Source: Winogradskyella undariae
GTDB taxonomy: Bacteria; Bacteroidota; Bacteroidia; Flavobacteriales; Flavobacteriaceae
Assembly: GCF_013285155.1 (NCBI RefSeq)
Contig: NZ_JABTEL010000001.1
Location: 186,001 to 250,000, forward strand
DNA length: 64,000 nucleotides
Direction of reading: 5' to 3'
Shown: positions 54,189 to 63,536 of the stretch, one piece after another
Layout of the letters: each line of letters starts with the position of its first letter
Position numbering within the stretch: position 1 is the first letter of the stretch
Position numbers and translations under genes: made by a program
The notes under the pieces: generated by a model
Databases searched by the model: none
Told to the model about the DNA's origin: nothing
The model's input: only the letters and a program-made list of their open reading frames with translations

Positions 54189-55865
54189 ATGAAAAAACTA
54201 ATTTTATTCACCATAATCCTAATCACCTTGAGTTGTAAAAATAAGGATACAGAGAACAAGACAACTGCTGCAGAGGTATCAGATGTTGTAGAAACGCCAT
54301 TTGTTTGGGAAGGTGCAAATCTATATTTTTTATTGACAGACCGTTTTAATAACGGTGATACGTCTAATGATCTCAATTTTGATAGAACAAAAGAAACAGG
54401 AAAGCTGAGAGGTTTTGAAGGTGGAGATATTAAAGGGATTACACAAAAAGTAAAAGAAGGTTATTTTACCGATCTTGGAATTAATGCTATTTGGATGACG
54501 CCAATTGTAGAGCAAATTCATGGTGGAACTGATGAAGGAACAGGAACGACTTATGGTTATCATGGGTATTGGACTAAGGATTGGACTACTATTGATCCAA
54601 ATTTTGGAACCAAAGAAGATTTGCACCAGTTAGTAAAAGAAGCACATGCTAAAGGGATTAGAATAGTGTTAGATGCGGTAATAAATCATACAGGTCCAGT
54701 AACGGAAAAAGACCCAGTTTGGCCAGAAGAATGGGTGCGTACGGACAAACAATGTTCTTACGATAATTACAACAATACCATCAGTTGTACGTTGGTAGCA
54801 AATCTTCCAGATATTAGAACCGAAAGTAATGAAGCTGTTGCTTTACCACCACAATTAGTAGAAAAGTGGAAAGCAGAAGGACGTTACGATCAAGAAGTAA
54901 AAGAGCTCGACGAATTTTTTGAGCGTACAGGTCACCCAAGGGCACCGCGTTTTTATATTATGAAATGGTTAACGGATTACATTACAGAATTTGGTGTAGA
55001 TGGTTACAGAGCAGATACTGTAAAGCATACGGAAGAATATGTTTGGCAGGAATTTAAAGTAGAATGTGATTATGCGTTTGCAGAATTCAAGAAAAGCAAT
55101 CCAGATAAAGTTATAGATGATAACAATTTTTATTTAGTTGGAGAGATTTATAACTACGGAATTAGTAGCGGTCAATTTTATGATTTTGGAGATAAAAAAG
55201 TGAATTATTTTAATCCACCAAGTTTTCAAAGTTTGATTAATTTTGAGTTCAAATACAATTCAAAAGATAAAAGCTATGAAGATTTATTTTCTAATTATTC
55301 TCAGATTTTACAGAATGAATTAAAAGGCTTCGGAACCTTAAACTACTTAAGTTCTCATGATGATGGCAGTCCATTTGATGCTTTAAGAAAAAAGCCTTAT
55401 GTTACGGCTAATAAATTGTTATTGGCACCAGGAACAGCTCAAATTTATTATGGTGATGAATCGGCTAGGTCTTTAGTTATTGAAGGAACAGAAGGAGATG
55501 CAACATTACGCTCATTTATGAATTGGGATTCTATAGCTAATAATCCAACAACGAAAAAAGTATTAACGCATTGGCAAAAATTAGGACAATTTAGAGCTAA
55601 ACATCCAGCAGTTGGTGCGGGAACTCATCAGATGATTTTAGCTTCGCCTTATTATTTCTGTAGAAGTTACCAATCAGAGGATTATATAGATAAAGTGGTT
55701 GTTGGTTTAGATCTTGAAAAAGGTAAAAAAGTAATTGATGTCTCTAAAGTTTTTCAAGAAAGAGTAATGCTGCGTGATGCATATTCTGGAGAAACAGCAA
55801 CTGTAGAAAATGGAAAAATAACGATAGACTCAGGTTTTAATATAGTATTAATCGAAAAAAGATAA
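54189..55865 (+). CDS. GH13 alpha-amylase/cyclomaltodextrinase-like lipoprotein
   Basis: 558 residues with a lipoprotein signal (KKLILFTIILITLSC, Cys at 16). GH13 regions: LYFLLTDRFNNGDTSND start, IVLDAVINHTGP (I), GVDGYRADTVKHTEEYVW with nucleophile Asp near 275 (II), YLVGEIYNYG with Glu near 319 (III) and YLSSHDDGSP (IV). The calcium-site style and length are those of periplasmic alpha-amylases. Separate from the previous GH13 by ~95 bp including the repeat, and 2 bp before the GH97 gene. The two GH13 proteins differ enough to expect different chain-length or branch preference. Confidence 0.9.
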   Translation: MKKLILFTIILITLSCKNKDTENKTTAAEVSDVVETPFVWEGANLYFLLTDRFNNGDTSNDLNFDRTKETGKLRGFEGGDIKGITQKVKEGYFTDLGINAIWMTPIVEQIHGGTDEGTGTTYGYHGYWTKDWTTIDPNFGTKEDLHQLVKEAHAKGIRIVLDAVINHTGPVTEKDPVWPEEWVRTDKQCSYDNYNNTISCTLVANLPDIRTESNEAVALPPQLVEKWKAEGRYDQEVKELDEFFERTGHPRAPRFYIMKWLTDYITEFGVDGYRADTVKHTEEYVWQEFKVECDYAFAEFKKSNPDKVIDDNNFYLVGEIYNYGISSGQFYDFGDKKVNYFNPPSFQSLINFEFKYNSKDKSYEDLFSNYSQILQNELKGFGTLNYLSSHDDGSPFDALRKKPYVTANKLLLAPGTAQIYYGDESARSLVIEGTEGDATLRSFMNWDSIANNPTTKKVLTHWQKLGQFRAKHPAVGAGTHQMILASPYYFCRSYQSEDYIDKVVVGLDLEKGKKVIDVSKVFQERVMLRDAYSGETATVENGKITIDSGFNIVLIEKR

Positions 55866-55867
55866 AC

Positions 55868-57988
55868 ATGAAAATTAAATTCGCCATACTTCTAATAACT
55901 ATTGGTTTTTTCTCTTGTTCTAAAACAGAAAAAACAATTTTAGAAGCTAAGTCGCCAAACTCAGAAGTTGCCATTAGTTTCAATATTAATAATGAAGGAC
56001 GACCATTTTATACGGTTCAATTCAATAATAAAACGGTTGTTGATACCTCTTACTTAGGTTTCGAGTTTAAAGATGCTCCTGCTTTTAATAAGAATTTCAT
56101 AATTAAAAGCACGACAGCCTCAACGTTTAATGAAACATGGCAAATGCCTTGGGGAGAACAGTTAGATGTAGTTAACCATTATAACGAATTAAAGGTTGAG
56201 CTTCAAGAAAAAACAAGTCCAGAACGCTTTTTAAATATTGTATTTAAAGTCTATGATGATGGTATTGGTTTTAGATACGAATTCCCAAAGCAAGCACGAT
56301 TAAAAGGTGATATTTTTATAACTGAAGAGCATACTGAATTTAATCTTACTGAAGATTACAAAACCTTTTGGATTCCTGGAGATTGGGATATTTACGAGCA
56401 TTTATATAATACTACAAAGCTATCAGAAATAGATGCTTTAAAGCATGCTAATCATGCTAATTTAGCACAAACGTATATACCAGAAAATGCCGTAAATACA
56501 CCTGTTACAATGGTTGGGAATGACGGAACGCATTTAAGTTTTCATGAAGCTTCTTTAGTGGATTATTCAGGTATGACTTTAAAAGTAGATACAGAAAATT
56601 TAAACTTAGTAAGTAATTTAGTAGGTTCTGAAAACACGGATTATAAGGTGAAACGTACCATACCGTTTAATACGCCCTGGAGAACGATTCAAATTGCAGA
56701 TAATGCGCCAGATTTAATAGAATCGAAACTTATTGTAAATTTAAATGAACCTAATAAACTAGGTGACGTATCTTGGTTTAAGCCCATGAAATACACAGGT
56801 ATTTGGTGGGAAATGCACTTGGGTAAATCATCTTGGGATTATGGGATGACGCAAGATATGAGTACATGGACTGACGGAGGGAAATCTAATGGAACACACG
56901 GTGCTAATACTGAAAACGTAAAACGATTTATTGATTTTTCCGCTAAAAATAACATGGGAGGTGTTTTAGTAGAAGGTTGGAATACCGGTTGGGAGCATTG
57001 GATTGGTTTTGAAGACCGCGAAGGTGTTTTTGACTTTGTAACCCCTTATCCGGATTACGATATAGATGAAGTAGTGCGTTACGGAAAGGAAAAAGGTGTA
57101 GATATTATTATGCATCACGAAACTTCTGCAGCAACGGAAACCTATACTAAACAACAAGATACTGCTTATGCATTGATGCAGAAATACGGCATGCATACCG
57201 TAAAATCTGGTTATGTTGGTAAGATTTTACCAAAAGGTGAATATCATCATGGACAATATATGGTGAATCATTATAATAACGCAGCAATTAAGGCCGCAAA
57301 ATATGAGGTTGCTGTTAATGCGCACGAGCCTATAAAAGCAACAGGATTGCGTAGAACGTATCCAAATATTATATCGAGAGAAGGTTTAAGAGGGCAAGAA
57401 TTTAACGCTTGGGCTACAGATGGCGGAAATCCACCAGAGCACTTACCAATTGTTGCTTTTACAAGAATGTTATCGGGACCGATAGATTTTACACCTGGTA
57501 TTTTTAATATTAAATTTGATGAGTACAAAAAGGATAATCAAGTTAATACTACTATTGCTCAACAATTAGCATTGTATGTGGTGATTTATAGTCCGGTGCA
57601 AATGGCTGCCGATTTGGTAGAGCATTACGAAGCGAATCCAGAACCACTTCAGTTTATAAAAGATGTTGGAGTAGATTGGGAAACAACCAAAGTATTAAAC
57701 GGTGAGGTTGGTGATTATGTTACTATTGCTAGAAAAGAAAGAGGAACAGGAAACTGGTTTGTTGGAGGAATTACAGATGAAAAAGCTAGAACTGTAGATT
57801 TAACATTCGATTTTTTAGGCGAGAATCAAGAGTATGAGGTTGTTATTTATAAAGATGGTGAAAATGCGCATTGGGATAACAATCCTTTAGATATTTCTAT
57901 CGAAAAAATAGAGATTAAAAAAGATTCTAAATTAAGTGTGAAATTAGCTGAAGGAGGTGGTTTTGCTATCAGCTTAAAAAAGAAATAA
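55868..57988 (+). CDS. susB: GH97 alpha-glucosidase (SusB-like) lipoprotein
   Basis: 706 residues with a lipoprotein signal (ILLITIGFFSC, Cys at about 17). N-terminal super-beta-sandwich, then a barrel: WWEMHLGKSSWDYGM, VEGWNTGWEHW, IMHHETSAATETY, NAHEPIKATGLRRTYPNIISREGLRGQEFN and HLPIVAFTRMLSGPIDFTPGIF. The HEPIK and REGLRGQE Glu residues are those of the inverting, calcium-dependent SusB subgroup rather than retaining GH97s. Cleaves alpha-1,4, and likely alpha-1,6, glucosides from the non-reducing end. Last gene of the starch locus. Confidence 0.93.
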   Translation: MKIKFAILLITIGFFSCSKTEKTILEAKSPNSEVAISFNINNEGRPFYTVQFNNKTVVDTSYLGFEFKDAPAFNKNFIIKSTTASTFNETWQMPWGEQLDVVNHYNELKVELQEKTSPERFLNIVFKVYDDGIGFRYEFPKQARLKGDIFITEEHTEFNLTEDYKTFWIPGDWDIYEHLYNTTKLSEIDALKHANHANLAQTYIPENAVNTPVTMVGNDGTHLSFHEASLVDYSGMTLKVDTENLNLVSNLVGSENTDYKVKRTIPFNTPWRTIQIADNAPDLIESKLIVNLNEPNKLGDVSWFKPMKYTGIWWEMHLGKSSWDYGMTQDMSTWTDGGKSNGTHGANTENVKRFIDFSAKNNMGGVLVEGWNTGWEHWIGFEDREGVFDFVTPYPDYDIDEVVRYGKEKGVDIIMHHETSAATETYTKQQDTAYALMQKYGMHTVKSGYVGKILPKGEYHHGQYMVNHYNNAAIKAAKYEVAVNAHEPIKATGLRRTYPNIISREGLRGQEFNAWATDGGNPPEHLPIVAFTRMLSGPIDFTPGIFNIKFDEYKKDNQVNTTIAQQLALYVVIYSPVQMAADLVEHYEANPEPLQFIKDVGVDWETTKVLNGEVGDYVTIARKERGTGNWFVGGITDEKARTVDLTFDFLGENQEYEVVIYKDGENAHWDNNPLDISIEKIEIKKDSKLSVKLAEGGGFAISLKKK

Positions 57989-58049
57989 TAGCGGCTCTAT
58001 TTGAGTTTAAATATTTGTTTTTACGTTAATTTTGCAGTGTAATAAATAG

Positions 58050-58088
58050 ACCTAAGTTACGACTAAGATAATTATTCGTAACTTAGGT
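58050..58088. repeat. 13-bp perfect inverted repeat in the leader of the GAF gene
   Basis: ACCTAAGTTACGA (58050-58062) and TCGTAACTTAGGT (58076-58088), 13-base loop, 17 bp before the GAF-protein start. A -7 box TAATTTTG at 58027-58034 puts it in the 5' untranslated RNA. No T-run follows, so it is a stem-loop or operator rather than a terminator. Confidence 0.6.
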
Positions 58089-58104
58089 TAACATCAAAAA
58101 TTAA

Positions 58105-60486
58105 GTGTTGGACATTAATAACCATATAGAATCTCCTTTTAGCATTAAGGTTAGTTTTAATAAATTATTAGAAAAGTATGATGAATTAATTCATGCTGAT
58201 AATGACTTTATTGTTGCTAATGCACAGCGTGTGCTTAAAATTGCCGAAAACAACCCTATATTAAGAGAGGGTTTTAGCAAGTTTTCTGTATTTAAAACTT
58301 ATGAAAAGGAAATCGAAGGGATTCTTCAGGATACCTTTAATCCGTTACTAACTCAAAATGAAATTAAAACAGCAGCTTTGCCATTTTATAATTTCATATT
58401 TAATCCTTCCGAGCGTTTTAAATCCATTATAAAAGCAGCGGGGAATGATTATGAGTTAGAAATACAAAATATGCCTACAGAGCAGATGTATATTACGGCT
58501 TGTAGTATTGTATTAAACTTCTGTTATGGATACTCATTAAATTTTAAGCGTCCATTTTTTTATGAAATTCCTGATGAAAACGGTGTTATGCATTATTATA
58601 AAATTTTATATAATGCAGATTTTACAGAAATAAAACCAAAACCTGGTACGCCAAAAATAACTCAAGAAGATTACGATGAGTTATTAGATAACTTTGATAA
58701 TATAGATCTTTGGAAGGAAAAGTTTCCACCAAATAGTTATGAATTTGATGGTTTTATAATATCAAATATGTTTGATGTTACAGATGACCAATCGATCTCA
58801 AATATTAAATCGGGTTTAATTAAAGAAGTTAAAGGAGACGATAAAAATTTTTTCAATAATTTCCATGAAATATTTCGCTCACTTTTAGGCTTGAAATCTA
58901 TTAAGGTCGGTTTTTCAATGTATAATAAAGAAACGGATACTTTTGAACGTCTTTATGGAGTAGGAGTAAATAGTTTTTTACTTAATGAATTAGATACAGC
59001 ACAGTGTTCGGATACGCTTTGTGATTGGTCTTACAATAGACTACTTAATGAGAAGAAATATTTTTCTGTTTCAGATGTAAAAAAAGCATTGAAAAACACG
59101 GATTGTAACCCTCCTCATATTAAAGTTTTAGATAATCAAAATATACAAAGTGCCATTTTTGCACCCATAGCAAATGATGAGGGCTTAATGGGGATTTTAG
59201 AAATTGTTTCTAAAAAACCAAAAGTTTTAAATAGCATTAATGCAAATAAATTAGAGGACGTTATGCCGTTTATTGAGTCGGCTATTCAGCGTTCTAAAAA
59301 TGAAGAGTCTAACTTAATTGAGGCGCTTATACAAAAGGAATGTACTTCTATTCATTCTAGTGTTCATTGGAAATTTGTTGAAGAAGCTAAACATTATATA
59401 AAATCAGAAAGGCTTTCAGATAAATCTCCTTCTTTTAGAAAAATTGCATTTAAAAATGTGTACCCGTTATACGGTCAGATTGATGTCAAAGGTTCTTCAA
59501 CAGCTAGAAATACAGCGACACAGAAAGATTTGTTATTGCAATTAAAATTAGCTGATAAAGTTTTAGATAAGAGTATTGAGGTCAGTGATTTGCCTATTTA
59601 TGAACAGATGAAATTTCAAATTGGTGAATTTGAAAATGGATTAAAAACAACTTTTAAAGTTTATAGTGAACATGAGGTTTCTGTTTTTTTAAGTGAGAAA
59701 TTAAAACCTGTTTTTGAATTAATTAAGAAAACACAACCGTCACTGAAAGCTGATGTTGAATCTTATTTTAGTAAGATAGATAAGAATCTAAATGTCGTCT
59801 ATTTTAACCGAAAACATTATGATGATACTGTAAAGTATATTAACAGAAATATGTCTTCATTGTTAGATCAGAAACAAATAGAGGCACAGAAGATGTATCC
59901 TCACTTTTTTGAACGTTTTAAAACGGATGGTGTAGAACATAATATGTATATAGGTGAGTCTATTACCAAGGAGGATAGTTTTGATATGATTTATCTCTAC
60001 AATTTAAGACTGTGGCAATTGCAGGTTATGTGTGAGATGGAAAATGATTATTACCATAATCAAGATAAATATCCAATAGCTTTAGATGTTGCCTCAATGA
60101 TTTTGGTGTTTAATCAGCCGTTATCGATTCGTTTTAGAATGGATGAAAAACGATTTGATGTTGATGGGACTTATAATGCGCGTTACGAAGTGGTTAAAAA
60201 GCGTGTAGATAAAGCTTTTGTTAAAGGAACACAAGAACGTATTACTCAAAAAGGGAAAATTACAATTTTCTATTCTCAAAAAGAAGATGAAGAAGAATAT
60301 GTAAGATATATTAATTTCTTACAATCTAAACAGATATTGTCTGATGATTTAGAGTATATAGAAGTTGAAGATTTACAGGGTGTTACTGGTTTAAAAGCCT
60401 TGCGTGTTAGTTTGTTGTATAGTGGTTTAAATAATGATAAAGAGCATTACACTTATGATGATTTAATGGCTACGATAGAGTCTTAA
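58105..60486 (+). CDS. Large cytoplasmic protein with a GAF domain
   Basis: 793 residues with no signal or membrane helix. The likely start is GTG 58105 (an adjacent TTG would also serve); I am not sure of it. A GAF-like domain spans about 255-410 (FHEIFRSLLGLKSIKVGFSMYN, SAIFAPIANDEGLMGILEIVS). The rest is mainly helical, with a ~200-residue stretch before and a ~380-residue C-terminal part that I do not recognise, including SSTARNTATQKDLLLQLKLADK. Probably a sensor for a small ligand or cyclic nucleotide. It converges with the HD-Pycsar gene and overlaps it by 4 bp. A functional link is possible but unproved. Confidence 0.7.
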   Translation: MLDINNHIESPFSIKVSFNKLLEKYDELIHADNDFIVANAQRVLKIAENNPILREGFSKFSVFKTYEKEIEGILQDTFNPLLTQNEIKTAALPFYNFIFNPSERFKSIIKAAGNDYELEIQNMPTEQMYITACSIVLNFCYGYSLNFKRPFFYEIPDENGVMHYYKILYNADFTEIKPKPGTPKITQEDYDELLDNFDNIDLWKEKFPPNSYEFDGFIISNMFDVTDDQSISNIKSGLIKEVKGDDKNFFNNFHEIFRSLLGLKSIKVGFSMYNKETDTFERLYGVGVNSFLLNELDTAQCSDTLCDWSYNRLLNEKKYFSVSDVKKALKNTDCNPPHIKVLDNQNIQSAIFAPIANDEGLMGILEIVSKKPKVLNSINANKLEDVMPFIESAIQRSKNEESNLIEALIQKECTSIHSSVHWKFVEEAKHYIKSERLSDKSPSFRKIAFKNVYPLYGQIDVKGSSTARNTATQKDLLLQLKLADKVLDKSIEVSDLPIYEQMKFQIGEFENGLKTTFKVYSEHEVSVFLSEKLKPVFELIKKTQPSLKADVESYFSKIDKNLNVVYFNRKHYDDTVKYINRNMSSLLDQKQIEAQKMYPHFFERFKTDGVEHNMYIGESITKEDSFDMIYLYNLRLWQLQVMCEMENDYYHNQDKYPIALDVASMILVFNQPLSIRFRMDEKRFDVDGTYNARYEVVKKRVDKAFVKGTQERITQKGKITIFYSQKEDEEEYVRYINFLQSKQILSDDLEYIEVEDLQGVTGLKALRVSLLYSGLNNDKEHYTYDDLMATIES

Positions 60487-61745
60487 AGGTGGGGGGTAAT
60501 TTGAAAACTGTTAATATAAGTAGTTGATGAGGATTCTGGAATAATATCAACGATATCTAATGCAGGATTATTTTTTATAGCCACAGCAAACGAAATTAAG
60601 GACACAATAATGCCAATCATAAATACGGTATATGTCATTCTAAGTAATCTGTATTTTCGTTCTAAAACAATACCTAAAAAGTATAAATCTTTGGTTAGAG
60701 CTTTATAAATGTAGTCTTTGTCTTTTACCATTTCTCCAATAGCCCACTCAAATTCTTCTAATTTCATCTTATGAAAATTACCAAAGAAACTTAAGTTTAC
60801 TTTCTGATCTATAACGTCTTGTTTTGTAAATTGTCCACTAGTAACGTTTGGTCGTGTAGCAATGACAGATAAAATCATAGAAACAACACAGAACAAAGTA
60901 AATATTACCGTTGGCCATGTTAAATATGGGTTGTTATCTAATTTAGAAATAAGATTGGCTAAGACTACAGAAATAATAATAGCATTTACAGATAATAAGA
61001 TGTTAGCTTTTGTATCTGCTATATCACTTAACTTAATGTGGTTTCTCAATGCTGTTCTATAGAACGTTTGTACACCACGCTCTGGACTTTCGTTTTTGTA
61101 TTGCGTTTTGTACTTCGCTTTTAGCTTCTCTACGTTAAGTTTCTTTTTATGTTTTTTCTTCTTTTTAAGAAGTTTGGCTAAGTTTTCTTCCTTAACTGCT
61201 TGCCAGTTTTTTAAAGCATAATCGGTATAGTAATGATGTTTCTCAGTTAAAACTTTAATGTTTTCCTTTCTCCATTCAGATGGTGAAAAGTTTTTCTTTC
61301 CTTGTAATTCGAGTTCTTTTCTTAAAAACTCACTGGCTTCGTTGAAGTATGTTTTTCCAAAATGAGAGCCATCTGCATCTCTTAAAATCTTTTCAAGCTC
61401 GTTTTGGGGCTCAACGTTAACATTTGTTGCCATAATACAACTTGAGATTGCATTAATAATAGTTTCATCAACTTTTTTATCTTTTAAGAACGTCTTAGCA
61501 ATCTTAACGCTTTCCTTTTCATGTTCTTCGCAACTTTTTACATAGCCAGTATCATGAAGCAAAGCGCTTAATTCTAAAATTAAGATTTCTTCTTCACTCA
61601 AAGAAGAATGCTCAATAATCTCTTTCGTACTTTTCAATACACGTTGTGTATGCGTATAATTATGATACAAAAAGGTATTAGGGAGCTCGTCTTTAAGTAA
61701 GTTAAAAACAAATTCTTGAGTTTCTTCAATTAGAGATTGTGACAT
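60483..61745 (-). CDS. HD phosphodiesterase fused to a Pycsar-type transmembrane effector domain
   Basis: 420 residues. Residues ~1-175 form an HD domain with the metal ligands His32, His64-Asp65 (ALLHDTGY) and Asp123 (LRDADGSHFG) and a helical cap. A lysine-rich linker (~193-215) leads to a C-terminal module at ~225-400 with the Pycsar effector (PycTM, DUF5706) signature: RNHIKLSDIADTKANILLSVNAIIISVVLA. Three to four membrane helices follow (TVIFTLFCVVSMILSVIA, YTVFMIGIIVSLISFAVAI). In Pycsar defence the effector responds to cyclic pyrimidines; here a putative nucleotide-degrading HD domain is built in. No cyclase lies nearby. Such fusions appear widely in Bacteroidota, so a housekeeping role is also possible. 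Confidence 0.85.
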   Translation of the reverse strand: MSQSLIEETQEFVFNLLKDELPNTFLYHNYTHTQRVLKSTKEIIEHSSLSEEEILILELSALLHDTGYVKSCEEHEKESVKIAKTFLKDKKVDETIINAISSCIMATNVNVEPQNELEKILRDADGSHFGKTYFNEASEFLRKELELQGKKNFSPSEWRKENIKVLTEKHHYYTDYALKNWQAVKEENLAKLLKKKKKHKKKLNVEKLKAKYKTQYKNESPERGVQTFYRTALRNHIKLSDIADTKANILLSVNAIIISVVLANLISKLDNNPYLTWPTVIFTLFCVVSMILSVIATRPNVTSGQFTKQDVIDQKVNLSFFGNFHKMKLEEFEWAIGEMVKDKDYIYKALTKDLYFLGIVLERKYRLLRMTYTVFMIGIIVSLISFAVAIKNNPALDIVDIIPESSSTTYINSFQITPHL

Positions 61746-61946
61746 TGGGTTAAATAATTTTTAAGAATCATGTGAAATTACAAAAAAGTTCTAAGACTTA
61801 ACATTTTGTTTGCTATATGAGTTACAATCAAATCGTATTTTTATAAAAATTCAAATTTTGAAATGATCTGAGTCAATAGTCGACTTATATGCAGTAACAT
61901 TTCAATGTTATTTTACTGAATTTTACAAAGCGCAATATTTCCATAC

Positions 61947-63509
61947 ATGAAATTAAATATAAAAGATTCTTTTAATAGAGAATTACCTTCAGATCCTAGT
62001 GCTCGAAACTCTAGACGTCAGGTTTCTGAAGCTACACATTCTTTTGTAACACCAAAGATTCCGTCGCAACCAAAATTACTTCATGTTTCAAAAGAGATGT
62101 TAGAAGCAATTGGTTTAGATGAACTTGATGCAAAATCAAATGATTTTTTAGAAACCTTTTCAGGGGCGAAAGTTTATCCTGACACAAAACCTTATGCTAT
62201 GGCTTATGCCGGACATCAGTTTGGTAATTGGGCAGGGCAATTAGGAGATGGAAGAGCAATAAATTTATTTGAAGTAGAACATCATCATAAACGTTGGGCA
62301 GTACAACTAAAAGGATCTGGTGAAACACCATATTCCCGACAAGGAGATGGTTTTGCGGTTTTAAGATCTTCTATTCGTGAATATCTTTGTAGCGAAGCCA
62401 TGCATTATTTAGGCGTGCCAACCACAAGAGCGTTAAGTTTAATGACCTCTGGTGATGCAGTTTTAAGAGATATGCTTTATAATGGAAATGCAGATTATGA
62501 AAAAGGCGCCATTGTTTCTAGGTTGGCACCAAGTTTTATTCGATTTGGGAATTTTGAATTATTCGCGGCAAGAAATGATATTAAAAACTTAAAAAAACTA
62601 ACAGATTATACTATAAAATACTTTTATCCCGAATTAGGAGAACCTTCAAAAGAAACCTATATCAAATTTTTTGAAGCTGTTACCAAAAAGACTTTAGAGA
62701 TGATTATCCATTGGCAACGTGTCGGTTTTGTACATGGAGTTATGAATACAGATAATATGTCTATTTTAGGTTTAACGATAGATTATGGACCTTACGGCTG
62801 GTTAGAAGATTTTGATTTTGGATGGACGCCAAATACTACAGATAAGCAAAATAAGCGTTACCGTTACGGAAATCAACCAAACATTGGGCTTTGGAATCTA
62901 CTACAACTCGCCAATGCACTTTACCCACTTGTAGAAGAAGCAGAACCGATAGAGGCTATTTTAAATCAATACCAAACTGATTTTGAAAAGCAATCGCTTC
63001 AAATGATGCGTTCTAAGTTAGGATTAAAATTTGAAGCTGAAGCTGATGCAAAATTAATGACGGATCTTGAAGATTGTTTGCTTTTAACGGAAACGGACAT
63101 GACTATTTTCTTTAGACAATTAGCTTATTACAAAAAAGGAGATGTCGAAAAAGGCATAGAAATTATAAGTAATGCATTTTATAAATCAGAAGAAATAAAA
63201 AATAAAGTTTTAGACCAATGGAAAGTTTGGTTCAAAGCTTACGACATAAAATTACAGAGTGAAGAAGCTACAGATAGCGAAAGACAACAAAGCATGAATG
63301 TTGTAAATCCTAAATATGTACTTCGTAATTATATGGCGCAATTAGCTATTGATAAAGCTGATGAAGGTGATTATAGTTTAATAGATGAATTATTTCAACT
63401 ACTTAAAAAGCCTTATGATGAGCAACCCAAAAACGAAAAATGGTTTGCCAAACGACCAGAATGGGCAAGACATAAAGTGGGTTGCTCAATGCTTTCATGT
63501 AGTTCTTAA
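61947..63509 (+). CDS. selO: Protein adenylyltransferase SelO
   Basis: 520 residues of the SelO/YdiU pseudokinase-like family, which AMPylates proteins using ATP in a flipped orientation. Motifs: AYAGHQFGNWAGQLGDGRA, LKGSGETPYSRQGDGFAVLRSSIREYL, FVHGVMNTDNMSILGLTIDYGPYGWLEDF. The C-terminus ends in Cys-Ser-Ser, where animal SelO has selenocysteine, so this is a cysteine form. Role: redox-linked stress response. Standalone gene upstream of a flavodoxin-like gene (27 bp apart). Confidence 0.95.
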   Translation: MKLNIKDSFNRELPSDPSARNSRRQVSEATHSFVTPKIPSQPKLLHVSKEMLEAIGLDELDAKSNDFLETFSGAKVYPDTKPYAMAYAGHQFGNWAGQLGDGRAINLFEVEHHHKRWAVQLKGSGETPYSRQGDGFAVLRSSIREYLCSEAMHYLGVPTTRALSLMTSGDAVLRDMLYNGNADYEKGAIVSRLAPSFIRFGNFELFAARNDIKNLKKLTDYTIKYFYPELGEPSKETYIKFFEAVTKKTLEMIIHWQRVGFVHGVMNTDNMSILGLTIDYGPYGWLEDFDFGWTPNTTDKQNKRYRYGNQPNIGLWNLLQLANALYPLVEEAEPIEAILNQYQTDFEKQSLQMMRSKLGLKFEAEADAKLMTDLEDCLLLTETDMTIFFRQLAYYKKGDVEKGIEIISNAFYKSEEIKNKVLDQWKVWFKAYDIKLQSEEATDSERQQSMNVVNPKYVLRNYMAQLAIDKADEGDYSLIDELFQLLKKPYDEQPKNEKWFAKRPEWARHKVGCSMLSCSS

Positions 63510-63536
63510 AAAAATTAATAATTAAAAAACAAAATA

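Noticed and set aside
58105-61745. A complete Pycsar anti-phage operon
   Set aside because: There is no pyrimidine cyclase; the partner gene is convergent and has a GAF rather than a cyclase domain. No mobile or defence genes surround it.
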